DNA from: Acidovorax sp. sic0104
GTDB taxonomy: Bacteria; Pseudomonadota; Gammaproteobacteria; Burkholderiales; Burkholderiaceae_C
Assembly: GCF_019219095.1 (NCBI RefSeq)
Contig: NZ_JAHUWH010000005.1
Span: 248,001-312,000 of the forward strand
Direction of reading: 5' to 3'
Length of the DNA stretch: 64,000 nt
Positions 37,420 to 46,263 of this stretch are shown here, one piece after another; within the stretch, counting starts at the first letter, position 1, and every line of letters starts with the position of its first letter. A model generated the notes under the pieces. It ran no database searches. It was not told the origin of the DNA and saw only the letters and a program-made list of their open reading frames with translations. The position numbers and the translations under genes are program-made.

Positions 37420-39063
37420 ATGCGCAAATCTCTTTGGCTTTCTTTGACCTGTGCGGCCCTGGTCGCCGGCTGCGGCGGCGGCTCGTCCGATGGCGAGGAT
37501 GTGGGCCCCACCCCGGGCGTCCAGCAATACCCCGGCGGGGTCTGGGAAGGCACGGTGGGCACCGGCGCGGCGCAGCGGCAGGTCGTGGGGTACATCGACC
37601 CGGGCCCGCTGGGCACCGGCGGCGAGTTCTACTTTGCGCGCGAGGCCCCGGGGGCGGCGGGCTTTGATTCCCTGTACGGGCGCCTGAACGTCAACGTGAC
37701 CTCCGTGCTGGCCACCGGGGTCACGTACTTCTCGGTGCAAGACCGCAAGTTCGCCACCGGCCTCACACTCCGCGGCACGGCGTCCAACAGCGGCAAGATC
37801 GGCCGCACCGACGGCATCAGCGGCAACTACAGCGACCCCGTGCAGACCGCCGCCGCTTCCGGCGCGGTGGTGCCCTTGAAGCTTTCCTACAGCAGCCTCA
37901 ATTTCCACAACGCGACCCCAGCGATGATCGAGGGCACCTACCGCGGCACGGGCCTGTTCGGTGGCGGCTGGGTCATCGCGGTGTCCCCGCAGGGCCAATT
38001 GTCCGGCCGCATCGGCGGCTGCCTGGTCACAGGCTCCGCCACGCCGCGTGCTGCGAATTCGCCGCTGTACTCGCTCACGCTGAATCTGTCGGGCGACACG
38101 ACGTCGTGCGGAGAGTCGGGCACGCAGCAGTCGGGCATCGCCGTGCTGCGGTACGACGCCGCCGGGGTTCCCAACGGCATCTGGGCATTCACGCGCAACG
38201 CCACGGGACCGGACAACACCTACACCCTCAACGGCATTGCAGACCCGCGCACCGTGACGCCGCCTTCCGCCACGCCGCTGTCAGTGGCCGGCAACTGGCA
38301 GGGCTCGTTCACGCTGCCTGCCGGCGTCATCGGCGACACCTCGGTCTGGGGCAGCGTGCTGCCTGACGGCGGGTTGTTCTTCTACACCAACAGCAGCCTG
38401 GACCACAACGCTCTCTACGGCCGCCTCATCCGCTACCAGAACAACGCGACCACCAACCGCTTCGTGACGGCCAACGATGGCGTGTTCTTCAACCGGCTGC
38501 TGGCCAACACGGGCACCTACAACGAGTCGGTGCTGATCGACGGCACCTTGCAAAGCAGCAACGGCACGGGCAGCGCCAACCTGTTCACCGGCACCTTCAG
38601 CTACCCCACGCAGCCCGGTGGCGCGCCGACCCGCTTCAGCGTCACGCCCGATCCGCTGTATGCCCTGCCGATCGGCACGGTTCCCAACGCGGCCCTGATC
38701 GTCGGCACCTACCGGATGGCGGGCACCGGCTTTGGCGGCGACACCACCACCCTGACCGTGTTTGCCGACGGGGCGATCACCGGCATCACTTCCAGCGGCT
38801 GCGAAGTCGCGGGCAAGCTGCTGGGCGAGCTGGGCAGTGGCCTGAACCTGTACCGTGTGGAGGCATTCGGCTACCTCAACAGCCCGAACGCACCGATCAC
38901 CTGCGGTCTGTCCTCGGGCCCTGCCCAGTCCGGCTCCGCTGCGGCGCAGTTCGACGCCAATGGCCGTGTGGTCGGCTTGCGCATCCTGACGGCCGGCCTG
39001 TCGGTGGCTGGCACGCGTGCGCACACCGTGTTCGTAGGTGCGAAGCAGGCGACAACGCCTTGA
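37420..39063 (+). CDS. Large lipoprotein with internal duplication
   Basis: A 547-residue lipoprotein with lipobox LVAGC (Cys18). The mature part appears to be two similar halves (~30-265 and ~285-545): each starts with G-V/N-W-E/Q-G, contains LYGRL, then EGTYRGTG or VGTYRMAG, a GG-x-T/W-x-x-x-V strand, and a Gly-Cys pair (GGCLVTG, SGCEVAG) with a second Cys later (TTSCGESG, ITCGLSSG), possibly a disulfide in each half. Mostly beta, Ser/Thr/Gly-rich. No family recognised; probably a surface or periplasmic protein. It is followed by hairpins in the gap before bcsC. Confidence 0.8.
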   Translation: MRKSLWLSLTCAALVAGCGGGSSDGEDVGPTPGVQQYPGGVWEGTVGTGAAQRQVVGYIDPGPLGTGGEFYFAREAPGAAGFDSLYGRLNVNVTSVLATGVTYFSVQDRKFATGLTLRGTASNSGKIGRTDGISGNYSDPVQTAAASGAVVPLKLSYSSLNFHNATPAMIEGTYRGTGLFGGGWVIAVSPQGQLSGRIGGCLVTGSATPRAANSPLYSLTLNLSGDTTSCGESGTQQSGIAVLRYDAAGVPNGIWAFTRNATGPDNTYTLNGIADPRTVTPPSATPLSVAGNWQGSFTLPAGVIGDTSVWGSVLPDGGLFFYTNSSLDHNALYGRLIRYQNNATTNRFVTANDGVFFNRLLANTGTYNESVLIDGTLQSSNGTGSANLFTGTFSYPTQPGGAPTRFSVTPDPLYALPIGTVPNAALIVGTYRMAGTGFGGDTTTLTVFADGAITGITSSGCEVAGKLLGELGSGLNLYRVEAFGYLNSPNAPITCGLSSGPAQSGSAAAQFDANGRVVGLRILTAGLSVAGTRAHTVFVGAKQATTP

Positions 39064-39388
39064 GCTGCTGCGCTGCGCTACGCCGGCCTCCATTCGACCC
39101 GTGCGCGGGTCGGATGGGCCGGCCTGGCGCAAGCCGTGCCACACCGGCCTGATTGACCGGTGCGGCCATTCCAGCGTGAGGCGCGGCGCCTGAGCCTTGC
39201 GCGGGATCTGGCCGCCGCAATGGGGCAACGGCGGCGGTGCGTGCACGTTCTGGACCAAGATTGAATGCGGGGTATCCCCCTCGCCAGACTCGTTCCTGCA
39301 GGGGCCAGCGGCACAGCGGGTTGGCCGCGACGAACGGCAAGCCTCTTCAACCAGACCCCAGGCGCCTGTGCCTGGCAAGCAGTACAAA
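39064..39388. other. Intergenic region with hairpins
   Basis: No supported gene. A strong stem around CGACCCG-TGCG-CGGGTCG (39095-39112, extended to about 39089-39118) lies just after the lipoprotein gene and may help end its transcript. CACCGG/CCGGTG further on is a weaker hairpin. Confidence 0.5.
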
Positions 39389-39430
39389 GCAAAGGGCCCG
39401 CCGCACATCGCTGTGCGGCGGGCCCTTTGC
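39389..39430. terminator. Perfect 19-bp terminator hairpin at the end of the cellulose operon
   Basis: GCAAAGGGCCCGCCGCACA and its exact complement are separated by a TCGC loop. It lies 34 bp after the bcsC stop, and on the minus strand it continues into TTTGT. It probably ends both the bcs operon and readthrough from the other side. Confidence 0.85.
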
Positions 39431-39464
39431 CTCGGGTGGCCGCGTGGTCTGCGGCTAACCTGCC

Positions 39465-42400
39465 TCAGTTGGCATACGGAGACCGCAATGGGTTCACCGG
39501 GAAGGCCTGCAGGCCGTTGTACGGCTGGAAAGCGTAGCGGACATACATGCCGCCCGCGAACTCACGGTAGTTGCGCGCATTGTTGAGCGACAGATGACCG
39601 CCCAGGAAGACCTGCGGATGCATCTGGTACTCCATGGCAGCACCCAGGTTGTAGCCCAGGCCCGTGCGGGACTGACCGGGGTAGATGGCCGTGGCGCCGG
39701 TCTCGCCAAAGGCGAGGGCATCGCTGGCTGCCTGAACGGCCGAGACCTGCCGGGCCGGGCTGTTGGGGAAATACGGTGCAGCATCTTCCTTGAAGTACTG
39801 CACGCCCACCGATCCCTTGAGCTGGTAGGACAGGCGGCCCGTGCGCTGCGCCCATTCGATGGGGATGCCGAAGGAGACGAACTGCTGCGGGCTGAAGTAC
39901 CCGCCGTGGCCCACCGTGAAATAGCGCAGGTTGCGCTGGTAGGACAGCCCTGAGAAGCTCAGCCCTGCGGTCAGGTCGGCGTTGGAGGTGCGGTGCACAT
40001 GCCAGTACAGCCCGCCACCCAGTTCCGCCCGCGCATTGCTGCGCACACGGGTGCCAGCCAGGCTGTGCAGCGATCCGTAGCCATAGATGCCCAGCTCGCC
40101 GTCATCCCAGGTCATGTCCACGCGGCCGCCCGTGGCAGACACTCCGCCCCAGCGGTCGCCAGTGCGTGCATCGCGGGCCCCTGCGAACGACAGCAGGCTG
40201 TCGGTCACGGGGCGGCGGGACAGGTCGGCGGCCACCGTGAAGTTGTCGGTGACGGCCATGCGGTACTTCACGCCGGCCGCGACGTCCGATTGCCCGAAAC
40301 CGAGCGGCGTGCTGCCGATGTCGGCCTTGAACCCACCGCTTTCGTAGCCAACGCTCAAGCCGACACCGCTATCGCTCTGCGATCCGGCACCACGCTCGGG
40401 CATGTCCATGGCGGTGAGCGGCCCACCGCCAAAGCGGCTGATCGTGCCGTACGGGGAACCTGGAGACCCGGCGCTCACGCCGGTGGGCGTGACACCCAGC
40501 ACCACGTGGCCGTCGCCCACACTCATCTTGAGTTGAACAGGCGCCTGGATTTCGGACAGCTGGCTCATGCCGGCCTCGCCCTGTCGGGCACGCGCCGTGG
40601 CGCCCACCGAGAAGCTGGATATCTGGCTTTGCTGAACCTCCCGCAGCTCGTCGCGCGCTGTGCGCGGCCGTGTGGGATCGGGCGCGCTGCCCAGCCCGGC
40701 CGTTGACCAGGCCGAAGGCGCGGCCGCCGCTGCGCCTCGCGGCAGGGGAGCGGGCTGCGGCGCCGCCGCGTATCCGCCGTAAGCCTGTGCAGGGGTGATG
40801 TACCCCGCCGGGGCCTGCTGCGCCTGCTGCGGGGGCAGCAATGGCGCGGGCGGTACATAGGCCGGCGCTGCGCCGCCCGCCGGGGTGACGCCCGTCGAGC
40901 GCGCAGGCGCGTCAGCCGACGTTGCCGCGCTCCGTGCAGCAGCAGTGCGCCGCGCAGTACCGCCCGATGCCGCTTCGGCCGCAGCGGCAGGGCTTGCTGC
41001 CTCGGGGTAGTAGCTGGCGGGCGTCATCGGCGGCGATGGGATGTAGGCCTGCGGCGCGGCGCCAAACCGGCTGGCGCCCGCGGGGTCGGGAATATAGAGC
41101 CCCGCCGGCGCATTGTTGCGTGCCACGGGCTGCGGCGCGTACTGCATGGGCGTATAGCCGACCGGAGAGCGCGCCACGGCGCCATACGGAGCACCGCCGG
41201 GCACCGACAGCCCGTTGCTGGTACGTTGCAAGCTGGCGCGCTGTGCAAAGGGATTGCCCGACCGCACGGGCCCCGCAGGCACGCCGCTGGCGGCCAGCAT
41301 GGCATCGCGTTGAGCATTCTCGGCCGCCACGGCGGCGGTGAAGAATTCAGTCGCCTTGGAGTTCTTGCCTTGCGCACGGTACAACCGTCCCGTGGCGGCC
41401 AGCACTTCGGGGTCCCGCGGTGCGCGCGCCAGCGCCACGGACAGCAGCGACTCCGCATAGCCGTAGTCCTTCGCGCCCGTGGCCATGGCCGCGGTCTGCA
41501 AGATCAGCGGCACATCGTTGGGCGACCTCTCCAGCAGCCGGGCATACAGCGCCTGCGCCTGCGCGTAGTCGTTGTTGGCGGCGTACATGCGGGCCAGGGC
41601 CGCCATGGCCTGCGGCTCGTCGGGCTGCTCCGCCAGCAGCGGGGCCAGGGTGTCGTACGCTGCCGCCAGATCCCCCGCCTCGCGCAGGCCGTCGGCCTGG
41701 CGCACGATATAGGCGCGGCGGATGTCCGCAAAGCTCTTGCGCTCGCGCTCGCTCATCGGAGCCGTCTGCAGCTGGCGCAGGATGCCGGCCAGCTCCACGT
41801 CCTGCTGGGTCTTGAGCAGCGTGGCGGCGTACTGCAGGCGCAGGCCCACATCGGGCCGCGGGGTGCGCGCCAGCACCTGGCGCACCATGCCCAGGGCGCG
41901 CTGGGGCTCGCCCGCATCGGCGTAGGCCAGGGCGAGCGAACCCAGCAGTTCGGTGTCCTGCGTGGCGAACGACTCGGCCTGCGCGAGCGTGGCCAGTGCT
42001 TCGGACTGGCGGCCTTCCGCAGCCAGGGCCGAAGCGGCCGAAGCCTGCACATGGACCCAGACGCGTTTTTGCAGCGCGGCGATGTCGCGCGTGCGATGCT
42101 GCTCCGGAATCCGGTCCAGCAGCGCGAGAGCACCGGGCCAGTCGCTGGCTTCGGAGGCCAGCAGCGCGCTGGCATACAGCGCTTCGGGCATGTTGGGGTT
42201 GGAGATGAGCAGGCCGTCCATCACGCCGCGCGCTTCCGCCACAGCACCCATGCGCAGGTACAGGCGCGCCAGGTCCAGGCGCACCCAGGGGCTGGCAGGG
42301 TCGTTGAGCAGCGCGTCTTCCAGGGCGGTGCGCGCCGCCGTGGCGTCGCCGCGCTCGGTGGCGGCACGGGCCTGGCCCAGAGCCTGGGCCGCCCGCAGGC

Positions 42401-43793
42401 GGCCCAGGGCGCCGACCTTCTCCTGCTGCGAGGGCGAGAGTTTCTCGACCAGGGCCAGCGCTTCGGCGGCTTTGTTGTTCTGGGCCAGCACGCCCACCAG
42501 CCCACGCACGGCGTCGGGGTTGTCGGTTTGGCGTGCCAGGACACGGCGGTAGGCCGCTTCGGCGGCATCGTACTGGCCCGCTTCCACCAGAAGGTCCGCC
42601 AGGTCGGTCTCTGCCGTGACCTCGGCGGGGTTCAGGCGCACGGCCTGCTCGAGCGAGCGCTGGGCGGCGGCGGTGTCACCGCGCTCGCGCTCGGCCGTGG
42701 CCTGCTCGACCAGGCTCCAGTAGGTCGCACTGTCCAGCGCCTGCTTCCAGCGGCTGGCGGACCCAGCGCGCGAGGCGCGCTCCAGCAGGCCGCGCGCGTC
42801 GGCAAAACGCTCCTGGCGCAACCGCAGGATGCCCAGGCCGCCGAGCGCATCGCCGTCGGAGGGGCGCGCTTCCAGGACACTCGAAAATGCGGTTTCTGCC
42901 GCATCCAGCTCGCCATCGTCCAGCGCCTGGAAGCCGGCTGTGGTGCGCTGGCGCAACGGGTCGGCCCCGGCAGCGGGGCGAGCGGTGGTCTGCGCCTGTT
43001 TCTGCAGGTTCTGCGCCTGGGTCAGCCGCGACTGTACGGCCGTGTCGCCAGGATTGGCGCGCAGGAATTCCTGGTACAGCGCGATGTCGGCCGAGCGCGT
43101 GCCCGTCCAGGCCAGGGCCTTGCGCCAGCTTTCGGTAGCGGTCTTGCCCACGTCGGGACGGCCTGCCAGGCGCGCCAGCTGCGCAATCCCGTCGCGGCGC
43201 GTGGCGTCGCGGTAGGTCAGGTGCTGGGCCAGCGCCAGGGCGATCTGCGGGTCTTCGGGCGATTCCTGCGCCAGACGGCTCAGCCCGCGGCGCGCCTCGT
43301 CCCAACCGCCGGCGGTGGCGCCCAGCGTCTGGTAGTACTCCAGCGCGAGCGGGCCGGTGGGCGCGCGGTCGCCCAGCGCTGCCTGGTAGGTGCTCAGCGC
43401 CTGGCTGGCCTGGCCGCTCCTGGCCTGCTGGCGGGCGGTTTCGATCTGGGGTGCATTGCGGCCGCTGCGGATGGAGTCCTGCAGCCGGCTCACCAGGGGG
43501 CTGCGGGGATGGGCTGCCTGCAGTTGCGTGAGGTAGCGCTGGGCGCCCTCGGGGCGTTGGGCGCTGAGCTCGACCAATGCCATGCCATACAGGGCCTGGG
43601 CATTCTGGGGGTTGATGCGCAGGAGTTTCTGCCAGGCCTCGCCCGCACGAACCGTATCGCCGCGCTCCTGCCAGTACTGGCCCTGGTCGAGCAAGGTCTG
43701 CTCAGCGCCCGTCTGGGCCCAGGCTGCGGGCGCCATCAACGAGGCCATCAGCCCCAGCGCGAGTGTGTGGTGACGACGGTTTTTGGAGGACAT
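39465..43793 (-). CDS. bcsC: Cellulose synthase outer membrane subunit BcsC
   Basis: Outer membrane export channel for cellulose with a periplasmic scaffold. The 1442-residue protein has a signal peptide (…MAPAAWAQ), then about 850 residues of TPR repeats (for example LRINPQNAQALYGMALVEL, LEARPSDGDALGGLGILRL), then a Pro/Ala/Tyr-rich linker (~residues 900-1090), then a ~350-residue beta-barrel ending in PLRSPYAN. Length is longer than E. coli BcsC because of the linker. The ATG at 43793 follows GAAGG. It is the last gene of the operon, and no bcsZ lies between bcsB and bcsC. Confidence 0.95.
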   Translation of the reverse strand: MSSKNRRHHTLALGLMASLMAPAAWAQTGAEQTLLDQGQYWQERGDTVRAGEAWQKLLRINPQNAQALYGMALVELSAQRPEGAQRYLTQLQAAHPRSPLVSRLQDSIRSGRNAPQIETARQQARSGQASQALSTYQAALGDRAPTGPLALEYYQTLGATAGGWDEARRGLSRLAQESPEDPQIALALAQHLTYRDATRRDGIAQLARLAGRPDVGKTATESWRKALAWTGTRSADIALYQEFLRANPGDTAVQSRLTQAQNLQKQAQTTARPAAGADPLRQRTTAGFQALDDGELDAAETAFSSVLEARPSDGDALGGLGILRLRQERFADARGLLERASRAGSASRWKQALDSATYWSLVEQATAERERGDTAAAQRSLEQAVRLNPAEVTAETDLADLLVEAGQYDAAEAAYRRVLARQTDNPDAVRGLVGVLAQNNKAAEALALVEKLSPSQQEKVGALGRLRAAQALGQARAATERGDATAARTALEDALLNDPASPWVRLDLARLYLRMGAVAEARGVMDGLLISNPNMPEALYASALLASEASDWPGALALLDRIPEQHRTRDIAALQKRVWVHVQASAASALAAEGRQSEALATLAQAESFATQDTELLGSLALAYADAGEPQRALGMVRQVLARTPRPDVGLRLQYAATLLKTQQDVELAGILRQLQTAPMSERERKSFADIRRAYIVRQADGLREAGDLAAAYDTLAPLLAEQPDEPQAMAALARMYAANNDYAQAQALYARLLERSPNDVPLILQTAAMATGAKDYGYAESLLSVALARAPRDPEVLAATGRLYRAQGKNSKATEFFTAAVAAENAQRDAMLAASGVPAGPVRSGNPFAQRASLQRTSNGLSVPGGAPYGAVARSPVGYTPMQYAPQPVARNNAPAGLYIPDPAGASRFGAAPQAYIPSPPMTPASYYPEAASPAAAAEAASGGTARRTAAARSAATSADAPARSTGVTPAGGAAPAYVPPAPLLPPQQAQQAPAGYITPAQAYGGYAAAPQPAPLPRGAAAAAPSAWSTAGLGSAPDPTRPRTARDELREVQQSQISSFSVGATARARQGEAGMSQLSEIQAPVQLKMSVGDGHVVLGVTPTGVSAGSPGSPYGTISRFGGGPLTAMDMPERGAGSQSDSGVGLSVGYESGGFKADIGSTPLGFGQSDVAAGVKYRMAVTDNFTVAADLSRRPVTDSLLSFAGARDARTGDRWGGVSATGGRVDMTWDDGELGIYGYGSLHSLAGTRVRSNARAELGGGLYWHVHRTSNADLTAGLSFSGLSYQRNLRYFTVGHGGYFSPQQFVSFGIPIEWAQRTGRLSYQLKGSVGVQYFKEDAAPYFPNSPARQVSAVQAASDALAFGETGATAIYPGQSRTGLGYNLGAAMEYQMHPQVFLGGHLSLNNARNYREFAGGMYVRYAFQPYNGLQAFPVNPLRSPYAN

Positions 43794-43893
43794 GCCTTCC
43801 TTCTCCCATGTGGCCCCGGCCCACAACGGGGCCGGGAACGGATTGCTTGTTTCAGAACATCGCGGCAGGCGCCTGTGCGCCTGCGCGGCTTCA

Positions 43894-46230
43894 TCAGGCT
43901 TTCTGCTTGAGGCGCGCCCTGGCTCGGGCACGCAGCGACAGGTACATGACGATGGCCACCAGCACAGCAGCCGACACCCCCAGCAGGATCAGCAGCAGCG
44001 GATTGCGCGAGAGAAACCATTGTGCGTACAGCAGCGGACCCAGCTGGCCCACATAGTAGTTTTTCTCGGCCAGCAGGCTGTCGACCTGCTTGCCCCGGAT
44101 CACGGTGGTGCTGCCCTGCACATGCGCCAGCGAATCGGCGTCGAGCAATGCGTCGACGACCTGCGCCAGCCCGGCCGGCTGGTTGCTGGCCACCAGCACC
44201 ACGCTGCGACCGCTCTTCAGGGGCGACTCGAAGCCTGCGATGAACGCGTCGGTGCTTGCGCTGGAGAAAGCGACCTGGTTGCGCCGCGTCGGCACGCTGG
44301 CCTCGTCCTCAAAGCCCCACCAGCGCATCAGGCGGCGGGCCAGGTCGGCCAGCTGGAAGCTCTTGACATCGCCCTGCAGCGCTGCAGGAATGGAACTGGC
44401 CCACTGCTTGAGAAGGGGCTGATTGCCGCCGCCCGACGAGATGACCAGCAGGTCCTTGTCACCGAGCCTGTCCACCTGCTGGGCTTGCGCCACGGTCACG
44501 CCCATCGCGGGGTGGCCCGTCACGCGGCCCATGATGCCCATGAGGCCCAGGTAGGTGCCGTACTCCGCCAAGCCTGGCTTGTCGGGCATCACCACGGCGG
44601 TGTCCGACAAATCGGCCATCCGAGTGAACGGATAACCGGCGTTGCCGAACGCCGCCAGGTCGGGCATGGCGATGAAGTGCTTGAAGCCGGAGATGTCGAT
44701 GGTCGAGTCCGCCTCCACGGATCCACGCACGTTGTCGAGCGGAACGTCCTTGCAGGCGCCCTGCTTGACCACGTCGTAGTAGTAATGCAGCTGCAATTGC
44801 GACTGGGCTGGCAGCTTGAACAGCGGAATGTGGAATTTCTCGCGCTCCGGCGCTGTTTCATCCAGAGGCAGCACCTTGGTCAGCAGCCTGTCGAAGGCCC
44901 CCGGCTGTTCGTGGCTGACCGCATGCAGCGGCAGCGAACGCAGGAACTGCTGGTTCACGTTGATGTTGAGCGTGGATTTGTCCGCATTGGGGCGCGGGGT
45001 GTACCGGTAGCGCAGATCGACCGGAATGCCCTTCTGGCGCCACGCGAACAAATCGGGCGGCAGGAAGAAGTTCACGCGGATCAGGTCGGGCGAGTAGCCG
45101 GACACGTTCAGGGCCTGCTCTTCGACGAGTTCGCCGAACTTGACCGGCCGGTCGTTGGCCAGCCAGTTGGGCGCGTCGTAGGGCTTGCGGGGCTTGAGTT
45201 CCGTGACTTCGGTGATGCGCGCGAGCGGGCCGGACAGGGCCGATGAGCCCACGGCCAGGGCCTTGGCCGCAACGGCCAGTTCAGCGTCGTCGCGGCCCAT
45301 CACCAGCAGCAGCTTGCCGTTGCGGTCCGCCGGATGGCTGACCACGGCGACGGTGGGGCCCTGGATCTCGGGCAGCGACAAGCCTGCAGGGGCCTGCGCA
45401 CGGCCTGCCACCATCACGACGGCATTGCCGCGTGCCGGCAATTCGCCGATGAGCGAAGGGAACTTGGCACCCCGAAAGCCCGCGAGCGCACCGAACCACG
45501 ACGACATCGTGCCGGCGGCCTGCAGCGCCGCTGTGTTGGGCGCGGCATTGAAAACGATGGGCAGTTCCAGCGGCCGCACGTCGCGGCGGTCGAAGAAAGG
45601 CTGGGGCAGCAACGCCAGATCGTTGGTCTGCGCCACCGGGGCCACGGTGAGCTCCAGCACGCTGTCGTTGCCGATGTTGGCCCACAAACTGGAGTGCAAC
45701 GGGTCTTCGCACTCCATGGTGTAGTGGCCGATGAGCTGAAGGTTCAGCCGGTTGAACTCCGTGATCAGTCGAGGGGGAATGACGATCTCGCGCTGCAGGT
45801 TCTCACCGGCCTGCTGCGTGGTCACGGGAATGGTGGCCGCGACCTGCTCGTTGACCATCACCTTGATGTGCGACAGGTTGGTCAGCAGGGCCGGCGAGTA
45901 GGAATAGTTGAGCTTGAGCTTCGCGCCCGTGACCACCTCGTCGTTGCGCACGCTGAAGGCCACGCCGCTGGTGCCGTCCACACCGCGCAACTGCAGCGGG
46001 AACAAAGCTCCCAGGTCCTTGAAGCTGTTGCGCTGCACGCGCACGCCGCCTTCTGCCGGCAGCGACGACACTGCAGCCATCTCGGCCCCTGCGCCGGTTG
46101 TGCCCGGCGCAGCGGGCGCTGCAGCGAGCTGCGAAACGGGTGCGGCCGTTCCTGCCAGTGCCAGGGCCAGCATGGCGGGGAGCATGCGCTGGCGCGGCAG
46201 CCGATCTGTCGGTTGTCGTGTGAAGGTCAT
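43894..46230 (-). CDS. bcsB: Cellulose synthase periplasmic subunit BcsB
   Basis: The periplasmic partner of BcsA that guides the growing chain; anchored by one C-terminal helix (PLLLILLGVSAAVLVAIVMYL) that completes the BcsA pore. The 778-residue protein has a signal peptide and alternating carbohydrate-binding and flavodoxin-like domains (VRVQRNSFKDLGALFPLQLR; IVFNAAPNTAALQAAGTMSSWFG). It ends in basic residues (RARARARLKQKA). The gap to bcsA is 33 bp and to bcsC 100 bp. Confidence 0.95.
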   Translation of the reverse strand: MTFTRQPTDRLPRQRMLPAMLALALAGTAAPVSQLAAAPAAPGTTGAGAEMAAVSSLPAEGGVRVQRNSFKDLGALFPLQLRGVDGTSGVAFSVRNDEVVTGAKLKLNYSYSPALLTNLSHIKVMVNEQVAATIPVTTQQAGENLQREIVIPPRLITEFNRLNLQLIGHYTMECEDPLHSSLWANIGNDSVLELTVAPVAQTNDLALLPQPFFDRRDVRPLELPIVFNAAPNTAALQAAGTMSSWFGALAGFRGAKFPSLIGELPARGNAVVMVAGRAQAPAGLSLPEIQGPTVAVVSHPADRNGKLLLVMGRDDAELAVAAKALAVGSSALSGPLARITEVTELKPRKPYDAPNWLANDRPVKFGELVEEQALNVSGYSPDLIRVNFFLPPDLFAWRQKGIPVDLRYRYTPRPNADKSTLNINVNQQFLRSLPLHAVSHEQPGAFDRLLTKVLPLDETAPEREKFHIPLFKLPAQSQLQLHYYYDVVKQGACKDVPLDNVRGSVEADSTIDISGFKHFIAMPDLAAFGNAGYPFTRMADLSDTAVVMPDKPGLAEYGTYLGLMGIMGRVTGHPAMGVTVAQAQQVDRLGDKDLLVISSGGGNQPLLKQWASSIPAALQGDVKSFQLADLARRLMRWWGFEDEASVPTRRNQVAFSSASTDAFIAGFESPLKSGRSVVLVASNQPAGLAQVVDALLDADSLAHVQGSTTVIRGKQVDSLLAEKNYYVGQLGPLLYAQWFLSRNPLLLILLGVSAAVLVAIVMYLSLRARARARLKQKA

Positions 46231-46263
46231 GTGTGGAATCTTCGAATACAGAAAACAGAACGG

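Noticed and set aside
36154..37998. 614-codon open frame antisense across the BI-1 gene and a terminator
   Set aside because: It runs through a rho-independent terminator and into the lipoprotein gene; composition is non-coding.
41226..43910. 894-codon open frame antisense to bcsC
   Set aside because: Reflects TPR codon pattern on the opposite strand; no recognisable protein features.
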